A stretch of DNA of 64,000 bases from Aplectana chamaeleonis (taxonomy: Eukaryota > Nematoda > Chromadorea > Rhabditida > Cosmocercidae): positions 115,284-179,283 of the forward strand of contig JAPDOI010001446.1 in the NCBI GenBank assembly GCA_029168955.1, read 5' to 3'. Below the pieces are notes generated by a model. It saw only the letters and a program-made list of their open reading frames with translations. It made no database searches and was not told the DNA's origin. A program made the translations under genes and the position numbers. This document shows, in pieces, positions 39,609 through 50,270 of the stretch (the stretch's first letter is position 1; every line of letters starts with the position of its first letter).

Positions 39609-39814
39609 TATAGTGGAGTCCACCAAGAGTGCCTCATTTACTTATCAATAAGAAGCGGTCGGCTGGGGATCAATGTGCATGAATCCCATACCAGCACGCT
39701 CGATACCGATTGAGCGAGAGCGGTTGTCCTGCAACGAGTTTTATGCTCATTGATCTCCAATCGACCGCTTCTCATTGATGAGTAAATGAGACACTCTTGT
39801 TGAACTCCACTATA
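39609..39814. mobile_element. 206-bp MITE with TATAGTGGAGT ends
   Basis: Inverted arms of about 67 bp: TATAGTGGAGTCCACCAAGA on the left pairs with TCTTGTTGAACTCCACTATA on the right, and both contain AAGCGGTCG / CGACCGCTT. TA at both extremities would suit a Tc1/mariner-type TA target duplication. No coding capacity. Confidence 0.82.
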
Positions 39815-40290
39815 TTAGAAATTTGATCGCGTTCTCTATAATCAAAAATAAGTGTATTTCTCATATATTCATGTACATGCTTTCTGTTAGTTTTTTTTTA
39901 GTTGAACCTTTCATTCATTCATTTATTTTCGCCTATAAAATGCCTTTAAAAAAGAGATGCTCTGTCGATGATCGCGAAAATCCGAATAAGTTAAGTACGG
40001 AAACGGGGGGAAGTGGAGGGCTCGGGTCAGAAGGGCAGTGGGCGCCAAACACTGCAAGCCCGCAAGAGGTTTCATTTGGGCTCCGGATACCATCGTAGTT
40101 GGTCCGCCAACTTGCCGAGATCCACCGACGGGGGTCTGTGACAAAATTAAACATATGCAGGATGAGATTCTTAGGGGTTAATAAAGAGAACAAAGAAATG
40201 GAACAAAACAAATATGTTAGTAACAATTCTGGAGGCGAATAGAACTGTCTCGTTAACAAAACGGAAGCCTTCTTTTTCCATCAACATAAC
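39815..40290. other. 3' flank of the CR1-like fragment
   Basis: On the minus strand this follows the stop codon of the retrotransposon fragment and may include its 3' untranslated region; the boundary is not visible because no poly-A or terminal microsatellite is present. No other gene seen. Confidence 0.35.
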
Positions 40291-41383
40291 TCAAACTGCA
40301 ACTGGCTTCTTGAAGTAATCATAGAGATAGGTCTGGAATGAAGAGCTTTGTTTAAATCTGAACGCGTCAACATCAAATTTGTTCCATTGACGTACCGTTC
40401 TTGCGAGGAAAGAGCCAGCGTAAGCTGTTGTCCTAATCCTTCCTGATTTTACGCGGTAAGGGTGCCCCCGTGTTAAACCCAATGTGGGAGGTTTCTCAAA
40501 AATGTCATAGAGCTTCAAATCACTCTGTTCGGTAGTTAACTTGTACATCAAGACAAAATCAGCTACTTTTCTTCGAATGGCCAAAGTTTGCGCTCCCAAT
40601 TTCTTGAGACGGTTTTCATAAGATAATCGGGATAGACCTTTTCGAAGGAAGCATCGATAAGTGAAGCTTTTTTGCACCTGCTCGATGCTGTCAATCACGG
40701 TTTTCTTGCATGGTGACCATAATGGACAACAATACTCGAGCTGCGGTCTGACATACACTACAAACAACTTGAATAGTAATTTAGGGTCCCTGGACTTGAA
40801 CGCTCGCAAAATGAAATTGGATTTACGTTTAGCTTTCAGTACGATATCTTTTATATGGTCTTCGAAGTTGAAGTGGTCTCCGTAACTCACCCCAAGATCA
40901 CGAATTTTTTTGGATCGTGTTATGATTTTTTCGTCAATGGTGAACTCAAAAGCAGGGTGGTTTTTGCCGAAATGCATCACAGTGGTTTTCTCGGAAGAGA
41001 TGTCAAGATCCCACGTCTTAGACCACTTGCTAATCGCATCGAGAGCTAATTGCAATTTATCGCAGTTATTGACGGTGAAGATTTTTGAATCGTCTGCGTA
41101 CATTGAGCAGAATGATTCAGCAGGTAGAACCTCAGGTAAGTCATTGACGTACATCAGGAACATCAAGGGGCCAATACAAGTGCCTTGTGGAACTCCATTT
41201 GTAGTGTTGTAAGATCGTGAACGCAATTCATTTATCACAACCCTTTGAGTTCTTCCAGTTAGGAAAGAGCTAAGAAACTTGTGGAGACACCCTTTTATGC
41301 CAAAAGCAGTGAGTTTGCGCAAAAGTAGCGGTATCGAAATGGAGTCAAAAGCTTTCTTGTAATCTATATAACAAACTGAAACA
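40291..41383 (-). pseudogene. CR1-like LINE reverse transcriptase, 5'-truncated
   Basis: An open frame that starts in the middle of the RT domain. It begins at about 41,383 with the motif A region (IDYKKAFDS), then GVPQGTCIGPLMF, YADD (residues 75-78 counted from the TTG at 41,322), SEKTTVMHFG, and a C-terminal region with VRPQLEYCCPLWSP and RKVADFVLMYKL. This order and the C-terminal signatures are typical of CR1/Jockey-like LINEs. The endonuclease and first RT motifs are absent, as expected of a 5'-truncated insertion. The remaining 364 codons are uninterrupted, so the insertion is fairly recent. Immediately 5' of the homologous sequence is a pyrimidine tract ending TGTTTTGTTTCAG, which looks like a splice acceptor. 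Confidence 0.85.
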
Positions 41384-41537
41384 AAACAGAGAGAGAGAGA
41401 GACCTTCTTGGGTCAAGAGCTTAAATATGTTTGGCTAATCGAACTAGGGGAAAGGGCAGCGGTGTGCTCTGTCCTCGAGATGCGCCCCCCCCCACATTTG
41501 GAATCGGTGCGGCGCCCTCCCATGGTGGTTGTGACTT

Positions 41538-41862
41538 TTAAGGCACAGAAGACCCTCAGCCATGAATTTTGTGATTTTCATTTGGTTGTGTAGTAGACCT
41601 CTCCTGTAAAACACGTGTCAAGCGCGAGATCTCAATTCCTCCAAACAAGCGAGATATAAGGGACCACGACTGGCCCGAGCCCCTTCGCTCACCACCACGA
41701 CCACACCACCATCTTGAATTTTGAACTCGGTAACCTCTCGATGGATGTTTGAATTTCAAGGACATTCTGCGATCTAAGGAATACCATCGTGATCAGCGTG
41801 TGATTCACTCCGAGATAAGCATAAAATTTGAAAAATGGTCATAATGTGTTCTGTGCCTTTAA
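41538..41862. mobile_element. TTAA-type MITE, GGCACAGAA ends
   Basis: The left end TTAAGGCACAGAAG and the right end TTCTGTGCCTTTAA are inverted repeats 325 bp apart, each carrying TTAA at the edge. A lone TTGAAGGCACAGAAG end of the same type occurs at about 51,837. The ends share the TTAA(A)GGCA start with the AGGCAGTG and AGGCAGCA families. Confidence 0.68.
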
Positions 41863-42134
41863 CCCTCCGTGTGAACCAATTTGAGTGGGGTGCACAACTT
41901 CGGGATAAAATCAATTAGCAGGACTGTAATTAGTTCTCAACTCAGATTTCCAGAGGGTATAATTATCTCCACCGACTCAGAATCTCTCGCACACTCCGCA
42001 GAGCGACTAGATCGCCGCAACGATCTGTGCCTTCATATCCCTCATAGAGGAGGGTGAGTAGAGGCATTGGCATCGATTGGAATGGGACGCTACTAATCGC
42101 TCAGCGATAGGCAAAGATACGGGCAAAGAAAAAT

Positions 42135-44185
42135 TTTTGCGACGCGGATTCGTTGGTCAAGTGCATCCAGAACGCTTCTAAACAGGCACTCCCGGTTGTG
42201 CAGCTTGAAAAGAAGTACGTCTAAGTCTTAGCGGATACATCATCTACTTAGAGTTCGGGCAAGAATTTTAGTCTGCCCAACGGACGGGGCTGCGACGGTA
42301 GATCGCTCGGCGCGAATCGGAACCCCATTCTCCAGTGAGGCCGCCAACCCCGCACGTCCAGCCGCCTGGTCCATACGTCAGACTAAATCGAAAACGCAAA
42401 CCATACAACAAGTTGAGTGCTCTCCGAACGGCAGGAAACTTTGTGGAGGAAAAGCGTCTGAGGAGGAGGTTGCGTTCGCAGCTTCAAGGCGATCGCGAAC
42501 CAGAGTGGACGCGTAGAGCTGTGGAGTTTGAGAAGGCTTGAGATGAGAAGAGTTCGAAAAAAGCCTACTCGTTGTAGCGACAGTATAGCGGCAAGATGAA
42601 GAGATGTTCTCCTGTCTTGAACACTACCAATGGAGTTGCAGTTGGTAATGTGACGCTGCCAATATGGAAGGATAACTTCAGTTCACTACTGAATCGTCCA
42701 GCTCCATCAGTACCTGAGCTCCCGCGTGTTCAGAGAGCACATTACGAAGTCAGGGAGGAACCGCCGACTGAGGCTGACGTTTCGAATTGTGTCCGGGAAA
42801 TGAAAAATTGAATGCAGGTGGAAAAGACAATATACCTGCTAAAATGTTGCAAGCCGTCTGGGATTTGTGAAATGAGAAACACTATCCGTACCATATGGAT
42901 GAGCGAAAGGATACCCGATTCGTAGAGACACACGATCATCGTACCTCATCACAAGAACTTATCCATCATGGACCCCAAGAACGACAGGGAAATTTCTCCA
43001 CTGCGTGTCATGTATGTACAGGGTTTTGGAAAGTATAATTCTCGAGCGGCTCTCTAAACATCGTGAGGAAACAACCATAGAGGAGCAAGCCAGTTTTCGA
43101 CGTGGACGATCGTCCATCGACCAAGTAATCGTCGTGAGAAGAGAATTCAATCGTGGCAGAGGAATTCGAAGTCAGTACAGCTTGTTTTTTTGGATTTTAA
43201 AGCCGCATTCGACTCTCCTCATCGTAATCGATTGCTCAACGCTCTGCGAGCGATGAAGTCCTGGGAAAGTACGTTCGACTATTCGAGGACACGACCAAAG
43301 GAGCAACATCAGCAATTCGTACACCTGTCGGGTTTACGTTAGCTTTCGAGGTGAAAAAGTAGTGAGGCAAGGAGTTGTAGCAGGACAGTACTTTTTCTAT
43401 TCAACTTCGCTCTTGATGACATCATGCGTAGAGTTGCAGAACTGTTTCCTGCGGGCGTGATACTAACACCATCAGGACGCTCCCTTGTCGACCTTGAGTA
43501 CGCTGACGACATAGTTTTATTCGCTGAAAACAACGCAAAACTGCGAAGGATTGTGAACCTCGTTTCGAAGTATGGCGCAGGGACTTCGTGTTCGTCCCCA
43601 CAAATGCAAGCAGATTTGGGTCTCTCAGAGGCCATCAGCGGGAGTTTGTGTTGACGGACAACGCATCGAACTGGTGGATGATTTCTGCTATTTGGGCTGT
43701 CTGCTGAAAAAAGGTGGTAGTTATGCAGCAGGTATTCAACAACGATGTTTGAAATCTACGTCTGTATTCAATTCTCTTACCAAGTGTTTGTGGTCTACCC
43801 ACGTCGCGAAGGAAGGTTAGTTGGGCGTCCACTTATCCGCTATTCGCCCTATCATGATGTACGGATCGGAGACGTGGGCAGCATCGGAGAAGCAGATGGA
43901 AAGGTTGGTTAGCACGGAAAGGAAGCTGATTAGACGTTTGCTGGGATATTTCTGGCTGAGGATGTGCCACAACGAGGATCTCTCACGACATCGACGCCTT
44001 ACATCAACGCTTGACACGAGGGAGGTGCCAACATCTCCCAACACCATCTCAAGCGGCAACGGAAGGTCGTCTTCGTTTGTACGCGCATATTTTAAGGAGA
44101 CCGCCAGATCGCCAGGACGGCACGTTTCGGTAAAGATGACGAATGACCGCGTCGGGCGAAAACAAACAGGCCTGCACAAAAACAC
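42135..44185 (+). pseudogene. Second copy of the APE/RT retrotransposon, 5'-truncated and broken
   Basis: Protein-level matches to the element at 33,770-36,034 run in order but in changing frames: DADSLVKCIQNASKQALPVV (about 42,141), LRTAGNFVEEKRLRR (42,422), KRCSPVLNTTNG (42,599), RPAPSVPELP (42,698), LEYADDIVLFAENNAKL (43,493) and, beyond the point where the first copy stops, LRVRPHKCKQIWVS, DFCYLGCLLKKGGSY, NSLTKCLWST, LSAIRPIMMYGSETWA and LIRRLLGYFW (43,580-43,975), ending near HILRRPPDR at about 44,080-44,110. It supplies the C-terminal half missing from the first copy. Stops (for example at about 42,221 and 42,539), frameshifts and a repeat of about 150 bp inserted at about 42,253 show it is a dead relic. 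Confidence 0.85.
42253..42404 (+). repeat. Dispersed 150-bp repeat, copy 1
   Basis: Begins GTTCGGGCAAG, contains GGGGCTGCGACGGTAGATC and CCAGTGAGGCCGCCAACCCC, and ends AAACGCAAACCATAC. Diverged copies lie at 48,817-48,920 and 52,941-53,094, with a scrap (CACTGAGGCCGCCACC) near 36,836. Here it interrupts the retrotransposon relic between a remnant of its ETTSTY segment and YNK, so it moves or is copied. It may be a SINE; I could not identify a promoter box. Confidence 0.65.
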
Positions 44186-44318
44186 CGAAAACTAGAACAC
44201 GTTTATCGTGTGCATTGCCTTTATGTCCTCCCTGAAATAGAACGAGTCGTGAGCCACAACTTTACCGCGGTCTTACCACGATACTGTGCTGCTCGATGCC
44301 TGCGGACCCAGTGGGGAG

Positions 44319-44553
44319 AAGTCGCGGGTTAGTTGCGGCGGAGTTTAGGGTTTGAGAAGCGGCTCTCATTTAGACCTCTTGTTGGGAGTAGATTTGCCGC
44401 ACAGTTTCTCGCAGATGACCACCTACCACAAACGCGGCGAACGCTGGCGTGATGGGTCGATTGCGAGAAAATGGGCGACAAACACACTACCAACAAGAGG
44501 TCTAGATGAGAGCCGCTTGCTAAGCCCTAGACTTCCAGCGACAACCCCGCATC
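44319..44553. mobile_element. Foldback element next to the retrotransposon relic
   Basis: The arms 44,319-44,384 and 44,490-44,553 are inverted copies; the best segment is GCGGCTCTCATTTAGACCTC against GAGGTCTAGATGAGAGCCGC. The spacer is about 105 bp. The right arm overlaps the start of the GC-rich minisatellite. Confidence 0.75.
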
Positions 44554-44845
44554 ATCTCCGCGTCTCCCCCGCGACTACCCCGCATTCTCCCCGAAACTCC
44601 CCCGCGTCTCCTCCGCGTCCTCCCCGCATCTCCCCCTCGTCTCCTCCGCGCCTGCCCCGCATCTCCTCCGCGCCTGCCCCGCGACTCCTCCGGCTCGGCG
44701 CCGGCAGGCACCGAGCCGGAGGAGTCGCGGGGGAGTCGCGGCGAAAATTCTCAGAGAATGCGCCGCGGACCATCTTGCCTGCGCCGCGGATCGTCCTGCA
44801 GGCGCCGCGGATGGTCCTGACAGCCGCCGTGGACCGTCCTTTTGA
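44530..44845. repeat. CCGCGTCTCC minisatellite with CGCCGCGGACCGTCC motifs
   Basis: A degenerate tandem of 11-12 bp CCGCGTCTCCT / CCGCGACTCCC units (44,560-44,690) is followed by a short hairpin CTCCGGCTCGG...CCGAGCCGGAG and then four copies of GCCGCGGA(C/T)CGTCC-like motifs. It matches the patch at 37,985-38,246 in inverted order. Confidence 0.75.
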
Positions 44846-44857
44846 ATAATGTCATCC

Positions 44858-45530
44858 AGCCCACCCCAATCGACTCATTGGCCGTGGGACAGATTTTGGC
44901 ATTGGAGTACGCTATTCTCGGTAGCATTCCATACTTCTCAGAAAGCCTCAATATCACAATTTTGCAGGATTTCTCCATCGTAAGAGCTAATTTCAAGAGT
45001 AGAACAGCTCGATTAACATAACTGGTTTCGATATAGTTTAGCTGTACAACTGTGACATGAATCGCTGAAGAAGTAATGTGAAACTACTATATTTTATTGC
45101 AATCTTTTAGACATCGGTGATGTATAATTATGATTATGAACAAATGATTATGTAACAAATGATTGATGTATGATCATGAGCTGTAAATTCTCGAAATCGA
45201 GAGCTCATATTTTATGACTCTTAAGCAACAACTTTGTAATATTAGTTAAGACTGAAGACCTGTAACACTTAGTTATTGCACAATCAGTTCTTCATGTTAC
45301 CATGGGCATACATTGCAATATGCTATAAACTGAACAAGTCTTCGAATGCACATCGAAGCCAGTTCTACATGTAAATTGAGCTGTTCTACCTCTGAAAATA
45401 AGTCGTATGGTAGAGCAACCCTGCGAAATTGTGGTACTGATGCTTTCTGAGGAGATAAGAAAGATAGCGCGAAGAGCGTGCAACAATGCCGAAATCCGTC
45501 TCACGGACAATGAGTCGATTGGGGGTGGGC
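44858..45530. mobile_element. Element with 46-bp inverted repeats
   Basis: Left arm 44,858-44,905 (CCACCCCAATCGACTCATTG) and right arm 45,485-45,530 (CAATGAGTCGATTGGGGGTG) are inverted copies, with weaker pairing continuing inward. About 580 bp of AT-rich DNA lies between, with no coding potential. Probably a non-autonomous DNA transposon. Confidence 0.68.
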
Positions 45531-45750
45531 GAACTTACTCTATTTCCATCTAATTGGGAGTGCACTCCTCTGCATCAAATTCCCCTCCGCAATCGCGTAT
45601 TGAGACGCTTCGCGGCCACACGCGCTCGAGCCGGACGAGATTCCTGCGCCGTAGCCGATCAGCTGATTGTAGATGTCTTTTTCGTTTTCTTCAATTTTCT
45701 TGGATTCTGTGACTAAACCCGTCCTTCTGTGTTTTTTCATATAATAAAGT

Positions 45751-46186
45751 GTTATATCTACATGCACACCAATTTTTTCCCTTCTAGATGCCTCCGCAAC
45801 AACTTCTAGGGGAGAAAAAATTCACGGGGGTATTTAATTTTTATTTCACGTTTATTTTTGTGATTCTGTCTTTTTGTTTTTCTTTCTTTACATTCCAGTG
45901 ATTTATATGATTGTTTGGTTTCCTAGGGGAGATGGTTTCTGGCCGAAATCGATTGAACTCGGGATCAAACCGGGACTATTCTTGGAAAAAAAACACATGA
46001 GGATAATTACGAAACCAAACAATCATGAAAATTATTTGAAGGAAAAAAAACAAAATCAGAAGAGAATCTCAAAAATGAAAGAGAATATGAAAATTTACTT
46101 ACCATCGGGAATTTTTTCTGCCCTCTGCCCTAAAAGTTGTTGCGACGGCATCTAGAAAGAATAATTAGCGTACATGTAGATATAAC
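45751..46186. mobile_element. 436-bp foldback element, GTTATATCTACATG ends
   Basis: Inverted arms of about 75 bp begin GTTATATCTACATGCACACC and end (other strand) GTTATATCTACATGTACGCT. Both contain CTAGATGCC and GCAACAACTT. A second inner inverted pair is TGATTGTTTGGTTTC and GAAACCAAACAATCA. Non-coding; likely a MITE. Confidence 0.85.
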
Positions 46187-46377
46187 GGTTTGAAGAAGTT
46201 ACAAATACGAGAAAGTCGAAGTCAGCTGCTAAGAAATTGTCTTGAGACTGCGGGGAATCAGGTGGTGAAGTCGTTCAATCCAAAAACAATTCAAAAATAT
46301 ATGTGGCTGCTTTTGGGCAATCGGTATCGAGATGGTGGACTGCCGGTGCGCCCCGAAACCACCCTATCTAAAGCACA

Positions 46378-46490
46378 CAGCGCCGCGGATCGGCCATTTG
46401 ACCATCCCACTATCAATTGTGCCGCGGATCAGCCGTCAAGCGCCGCGGACCGTCCGGAAAGCTCATCTGCCGCCGCGGACGGGCCGTGAG
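46378..46490. repeat. Cluster of GCCGCGGA motifs
   Basis: Four copies of (G)CCGCGGA(C/T)C(A/G)G(C/T)C in about 110 bp, followed by TTTCTCTGAG. The same motif and the same CTCAGAG end occur beside the GC-rich minisatellites at 37,985 and 44,755. Confidence 0.6.
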
Positions 46491-46742
46491 TTTCTCTGAG
46501 TCGTGAGAAATTTCCATGTTGCTCAAGTGTTGCTATACTTATGAGCCGCTCGAGATTTAAACTTTTCTCTATAACTAAAGGTGAAATGGGCATTTCTAGC
46601 ATTTCGACAAAATCCTACGAGCGATTTGATATATTGTAAATACTTGCTATACTAACTTGATATTTATGAGGTACTGAAGAATTGTGAGAAATTAGTAGTC
46701 ACTACGCTAAGATGTTTGAAATGTAAAATCAGGGCAAAATGG

Positions 46743-46965
46743 AGTGCAATCTTGTCGAATATTCAAATTATTCGTGCTGAATATTCGAATAAACCGAATA
46801 TTTCACTTCTTTGAATATTCGAATATTCGAATAAACCGATATTCCACTTCTTTGAATATTCGATTATTCGAATAACCCGAATAATCGACTTCTTTGAATA
46901 TTCGAATATTCGAATTATTCGAATATTCGAATATTATTCGAATAAACGAATATTCGGGCAACACT
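46743..46965. mobile_element. AT-rich ATTCGAA foldback element, copy 2
   Basis: Same internal arrangement as 36,247-36,466, ending CGAATATTCGGGCAACACT. The left boundary AGTGCAATCTTGTCGAATA is more diverged than in copy 1. Confidence 0.7.
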
Positions 46966-46966
46966 C

Positions 46967-47295
46967 TAATACACACCCCCCTGTTTGACGCGTTCGGCGC
47001 ACTACGGACATTCTTCAAAACTCTTGGGTAAAGAACTTTTTAGCCCACCCGGAGTTTCGACCCTTTTGAAAAAGCGGAGTAAATTTCACACTCATTTCAA
47101 AATTTAGGCCACTCGGAGTCCCAACTTTTGAAAAGTCGGGGAAAATTTCGTACTCTTGTCAGAATCTTGTCGGTTTTAACTTACATATATGGGGAAGAGG
47201 AGGAGTGCAACGCAAGACTCAGTTCAAACATGTTTCCATTGATGCTATCGAGACCCATTGGTTCAAGGGTAGGCCTCCCAACTAGGTTTGTAATG
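46967..47295. other. Unique DNA, nothing recognised
   Basis: Short iteration of CACTCGGAGT-type phrases around 47,050-47,125 only; no supported gene. Confidence 0.35.
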
Positions 47296-47518
47296 ATCGT
47301 CCGAATGAGATTGTCCGCCCATGCGGTCGGCGTGCGTGTCGGGCTGTCGTCGCCACGCCATTTATTCGACTCATCAACCAAGAGGAGTATTGGACAAATG
47401 GCAAATCCTAGTCAATTGTTGTAGCTGTGGGAAGGCTCGTCCGAATAATACCGGTTGCGACGGCTACATACTCGACACTTACGCCGACCGCGTGGGCGGA
47501 CAGTCCCAGTCGGACAGA
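47296..47518. mobile_element. Foldback with GTCCGCCCATGCGGTCGGCG arms
   Basis: Arms 47,296-47,350 and 47,458-47,518 pair well (GTCCGCCCATGCGGTCGGCG against CGCCGACCGCGTGGGCGGAC) around a 107-bp spacer. The true outer ends may extend some tens of bases further. Non-coding. Confidence 0.72.
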
Positions 47519-47636
47519 CTTTACCATTATCTCGCTCACCCAAAGTTTCACTATGGTCACGTCTATATTAACTGTTCCATAAATTTTCTGGAAGTTGACT
47601 ATTTCTTTTACTTATTCGTTATTTAGTGAAGAAGGG

Positions 47637-47725
47637 CGAACCTGTGCGATACTATGGCGATGAAATTATCAGTTGCGATTCTCTTCTTGCTCTCTTACAT
47701 TGCCTGGGCGAGGATTCAAGCTAAG
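47637..47725 (+). CDS. Candidate first exon encoding a signal peptide
   Basis: An ATG at 47,654 opens 24 codons that read as a textbook secretion signal: MAMKLS, a hydrophobic stretch VAILFLLSYIAW, then ARIQAK, followed directly by GTAAAAATT, a good nematode donor. Upstream, TTACTTATTCGTTATTTAG ends at 47,636, 17 bases before the ATG, which fits a trans-splice (spliced-leader) acceptor; 47,637-47,653 would be the 5' UTR. The exon ends in phase 0. The only secreted-protein exons seen downstream on this strand are the lustrin/Kunitz exons at 56 kb, which are entered in phase 1, so at least one further exon would be needed if they belong together. Alternatively it starts an unrelated gene or is a chance match. 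Confidence 0.5.
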
Positions 47726-47726
47726 G

Positions 47727-48097
47727 TAAAAATTTGATTTTCAAAATTAACGTTCGAACTGTTGATGACCTTTGAGGGATTTATCGAAATCACAGAAAAA
47801 AAGCGGTCAATATTTATTAACAAAAAACTTCGACGCCTTCATTGAGATAGAATTTTACAGGACAGATGGAACACTTTAACTGTGTTTTCCGAGCACGTGT
47901 TCTACACACATATTTCATCATGTATTCGTTTTCACTAAACGTTGGATGAAAGTCGATTCAGGCAATTCGTCACAAAGTTCCCAAACATTTTATTTATCGA
48001 ATGTTCTATCTAATTGCAGTCTAACTTAGCTCGCTTCTGGAAACATTCACTTTATTCAAAACTCTGGTCATTATTTTTTCTTTCGAATATTTGAATC
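47727..48097. other. Unique DNA, possible intron
   Basis: AT-rich sequence downstream of the candidate signal-peptide exon; no further exon recognised. Confidence 0.35.
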
Positions 48098-48541
48098 TTA
48101 AACGCAGTGTCCACGGTAAATTTCGTCCTCGGTTTTTGGGCGGAAATCGAAAGTTCAGGCTCTCACTGGAGCACTGGGGTCGAAGGAGTGAACACAAACG
48201 AGACCGAAAGAGCTCCATACGGTTCCGAAGTCCGCTCGCGCTAGCCCTTCCGCTCGCGGTCGAGTTTCTCGAGGAACAGTTTGGTCCGCTTCTACATTAG
48301 CATTGGAGCGCGAGCGCGGCTGAGTTTTAGCATTGGGGCGCATTTGCACGCTGTCTACTTCAGGCCCATGCCCGCGCAACTCATCCAACTTTGAAATGTA
48401 GCTTTCAAGAAAAAGAGCTGATTTTGGATGTTTCGCAGCGATTTCCATGATTCTTTCTTCAGTGATGAAACAGTCAGACTCTATACCTTAGTTTTCTAGT
48501 GAAAACTCGAAAACGATTTTTATCGTGGACACTGCCTTTAA
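48098..48541. mobile_element. TTAA-type MITE, AGTGTCCACG ends
   Basis: Left TTAAACGCAGTGTCCACGGTAA and right TTATCGTGGACACTGCCTTTAA are inverted repeats about 444 bp apart, each with TTAA at the outer edge. Member of the AGGCAGTG family; also shares the inner phrase AATTTCGT with the copy at 53,757. Confidence 0.82.
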
Positions 48542-48816
48542 ATAGGCTCGGGTTATCCGCATTTTTGATTCGTTTGGAATTCTCATTATTGACGTCTTCT
48601 GTTATTTAAGTCAACTTTGAAGCTGAAATGTACCATAATTCTTAGAAAATAGTAGCATGATACAATTTTTAGGGTTAAGTATTCGTACATGTATTTAGCC
48701 TCAAAATAAACTCATACGGTTCTGTGTTTTTTCACCAATTTTAAGCTGCGCGCGGAATACCGGAAATTTCTACATCACGTTATAAACCGTTTGAAGGGAA
48801 GTAGAGTACTCGCATT

Positions 48817-48920
48817 CAATTTAGTCCGACGAATGAACGGAGCCGCGACGGTAGATGTCCACGCGCGATCGAAACCTCGTTGAGCGGTGATGCCGCCAAC
48901 GCCACACCGCCAGCTGCAAA
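48817..48920 (+). repeat. Dispersed 150-bp repeat, copy 2 (partial)
   Basis: Matches 42,253-42,404 through TAGTC(C/T)G, GCGACGGTAGAT and GCCGCCAAC but is more diverged and lacks the AAACCATA end. Confidence 0.55.
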
Positions 48921-49069
48921 TCATAATTTGCTCATCAAATAGTGTGATTGGTTTTCATCTGACCATATTATTTTTTACTGTTTTCTTATCGATAGAAGGA
49001 AGTCCAGAGAACAGAGCCTAATAATTTGATCGAAAACCAATAAAAAAATTTGATCAAAAAACTAGACAA

Positions 49070-49336
49070 ATTATCAGAAAGAGAAGCAAATGGCTGCCCT
49101 ATACTCAGGAAGAAATCGAGTGGCTGCATCGAATTCTATAAAGCGATGGATTGGGAAGAATTGATGGTTTGAATCTTAGTATGCAGCGTATTTTTGACCG
49201 GTTGAGGCAGCGAGATCTCGACAGAAGGCAGGCAATGCCTACCGCGAATCTGCCTCGAATTCGCCGCTTCGGCTCCGACTCGGCACCAAGTCGGCAGATT
49301 TCCGACACGTTCTCGGTAGAGTCCAGAGAGTTCTAG
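49070..49336 (+). pseudogene. Possible coding remnant, unidentified
   Basis: In one plus frame the stretch reads KWLPYTQEEIEWLHRIL, an in-frame TAA at about 49,139, then LGRIDG and RIFDRLRQRDLDRRQ, ending in TAG at 49,334-49,336. The W...EEIEWL opening recalls helix-turn-helix or Myb-like segments of transposon proteins, but I cannot assign it. It may be a decayed exon or chance. Confidence 0.25.
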
Positions 49337-49339
49337 TAT

Positions 49340-49620
49340 ATCGTGCGCCGTTTTCAATTAGGATGAAAGGATCGGAACTCATTTTTGATGCCAATGTGAC
49401 AACTTTTTCTCATAGAAGAACTTTTATAGCAGAGATGCTCTTCGAACGCAGAATGTGAGAAGAATTGGCCTGGATCTTACTGTCGGCGTGCACGATGTCG
49501 ATGTCCTGATAACTACGTCGACCGAAAAAGCCCCAGTCGAGGATTGGTCTGCCTGGCATTAAAGGACCCAGGTAAACAGCATAAAGGGGCCTGCAGAGCA
49601 GCTAGCAGCGACGAACATCA
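49340..49620. other. Unique DNA, nothing recognised
   Basis: No supported gene or repeat boundary. Confidence 0.3.
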
Positions 49621-49760
49621 CTGGATGATCAATATCGATCACAGTCGACGACAGGGGCGACCGACGCAGCGTGATGGGCGACGAGGGGGCACCGCAGTGC
49701 TCTGTCGCCGCGACGGCTCTGCGTCACTGCCAGCGAGCGACGACCGACGTCGCGCCGATA

Positions 49761-49895
49761 AGGCCTATGCATAGTATGGCGGCAAAAAACGCGCCGGAAC
49801 GATGAAGGATGGAGAGCGGTTACGCAGCTTAGTGCCTGCCCATTATTCTCCATCATTGCGGCGCGACTTTTGCCGCCAGAATATGCAGAGGCCTA
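49761..49895. mobile_element. Foldback with GGCGGCAAAA arms
   Basis: The arms 49,761-49,812 and 49,849-49,895 are inverted copies (AGGCCTATGCAT...TGGCGGCAAAAAACGCGCC against GGCGCGACTTTTGCCGCCA...ATGCAGAGGCCT). Weaker GC-rich pairing continues outward to about 49,630 and 49,965, so the full element may be about 340 bp. Confidence 0.7.
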
Positions 49896-50270
49896 TAATG
49901 TGTGGAAAAATTTTTGTCGCTACGTCAAGGCTGACGCTCGGCGACCACTCGCCGGTCGCTGAAACTCGACAGACCCCTCGACATTCGCCCTGCTTCTCGT
50001 AACCTGAAACCTATTTATCTAGCCGAAATCTTCCCTTTTTTCCAGTCTTCGAAGTTTTTCAAACAGCTTTCAATGAGATTTTAGTCCACCGAATTTGGAT
50101 CTGCATATCGCCATTTTCGGAGTGAAATTTACTGCTGCTGATCATTCGCGTGTGCTGAGTCTCATTCTCTCTCACACGTTATTGCTGCCTCCTTTCTTGC
50201 TCTGCCAAGCACTCGAAGCTACAAACTAATTTGCCTCCGAAACGAAACATACATAATGATATATCCTTTA

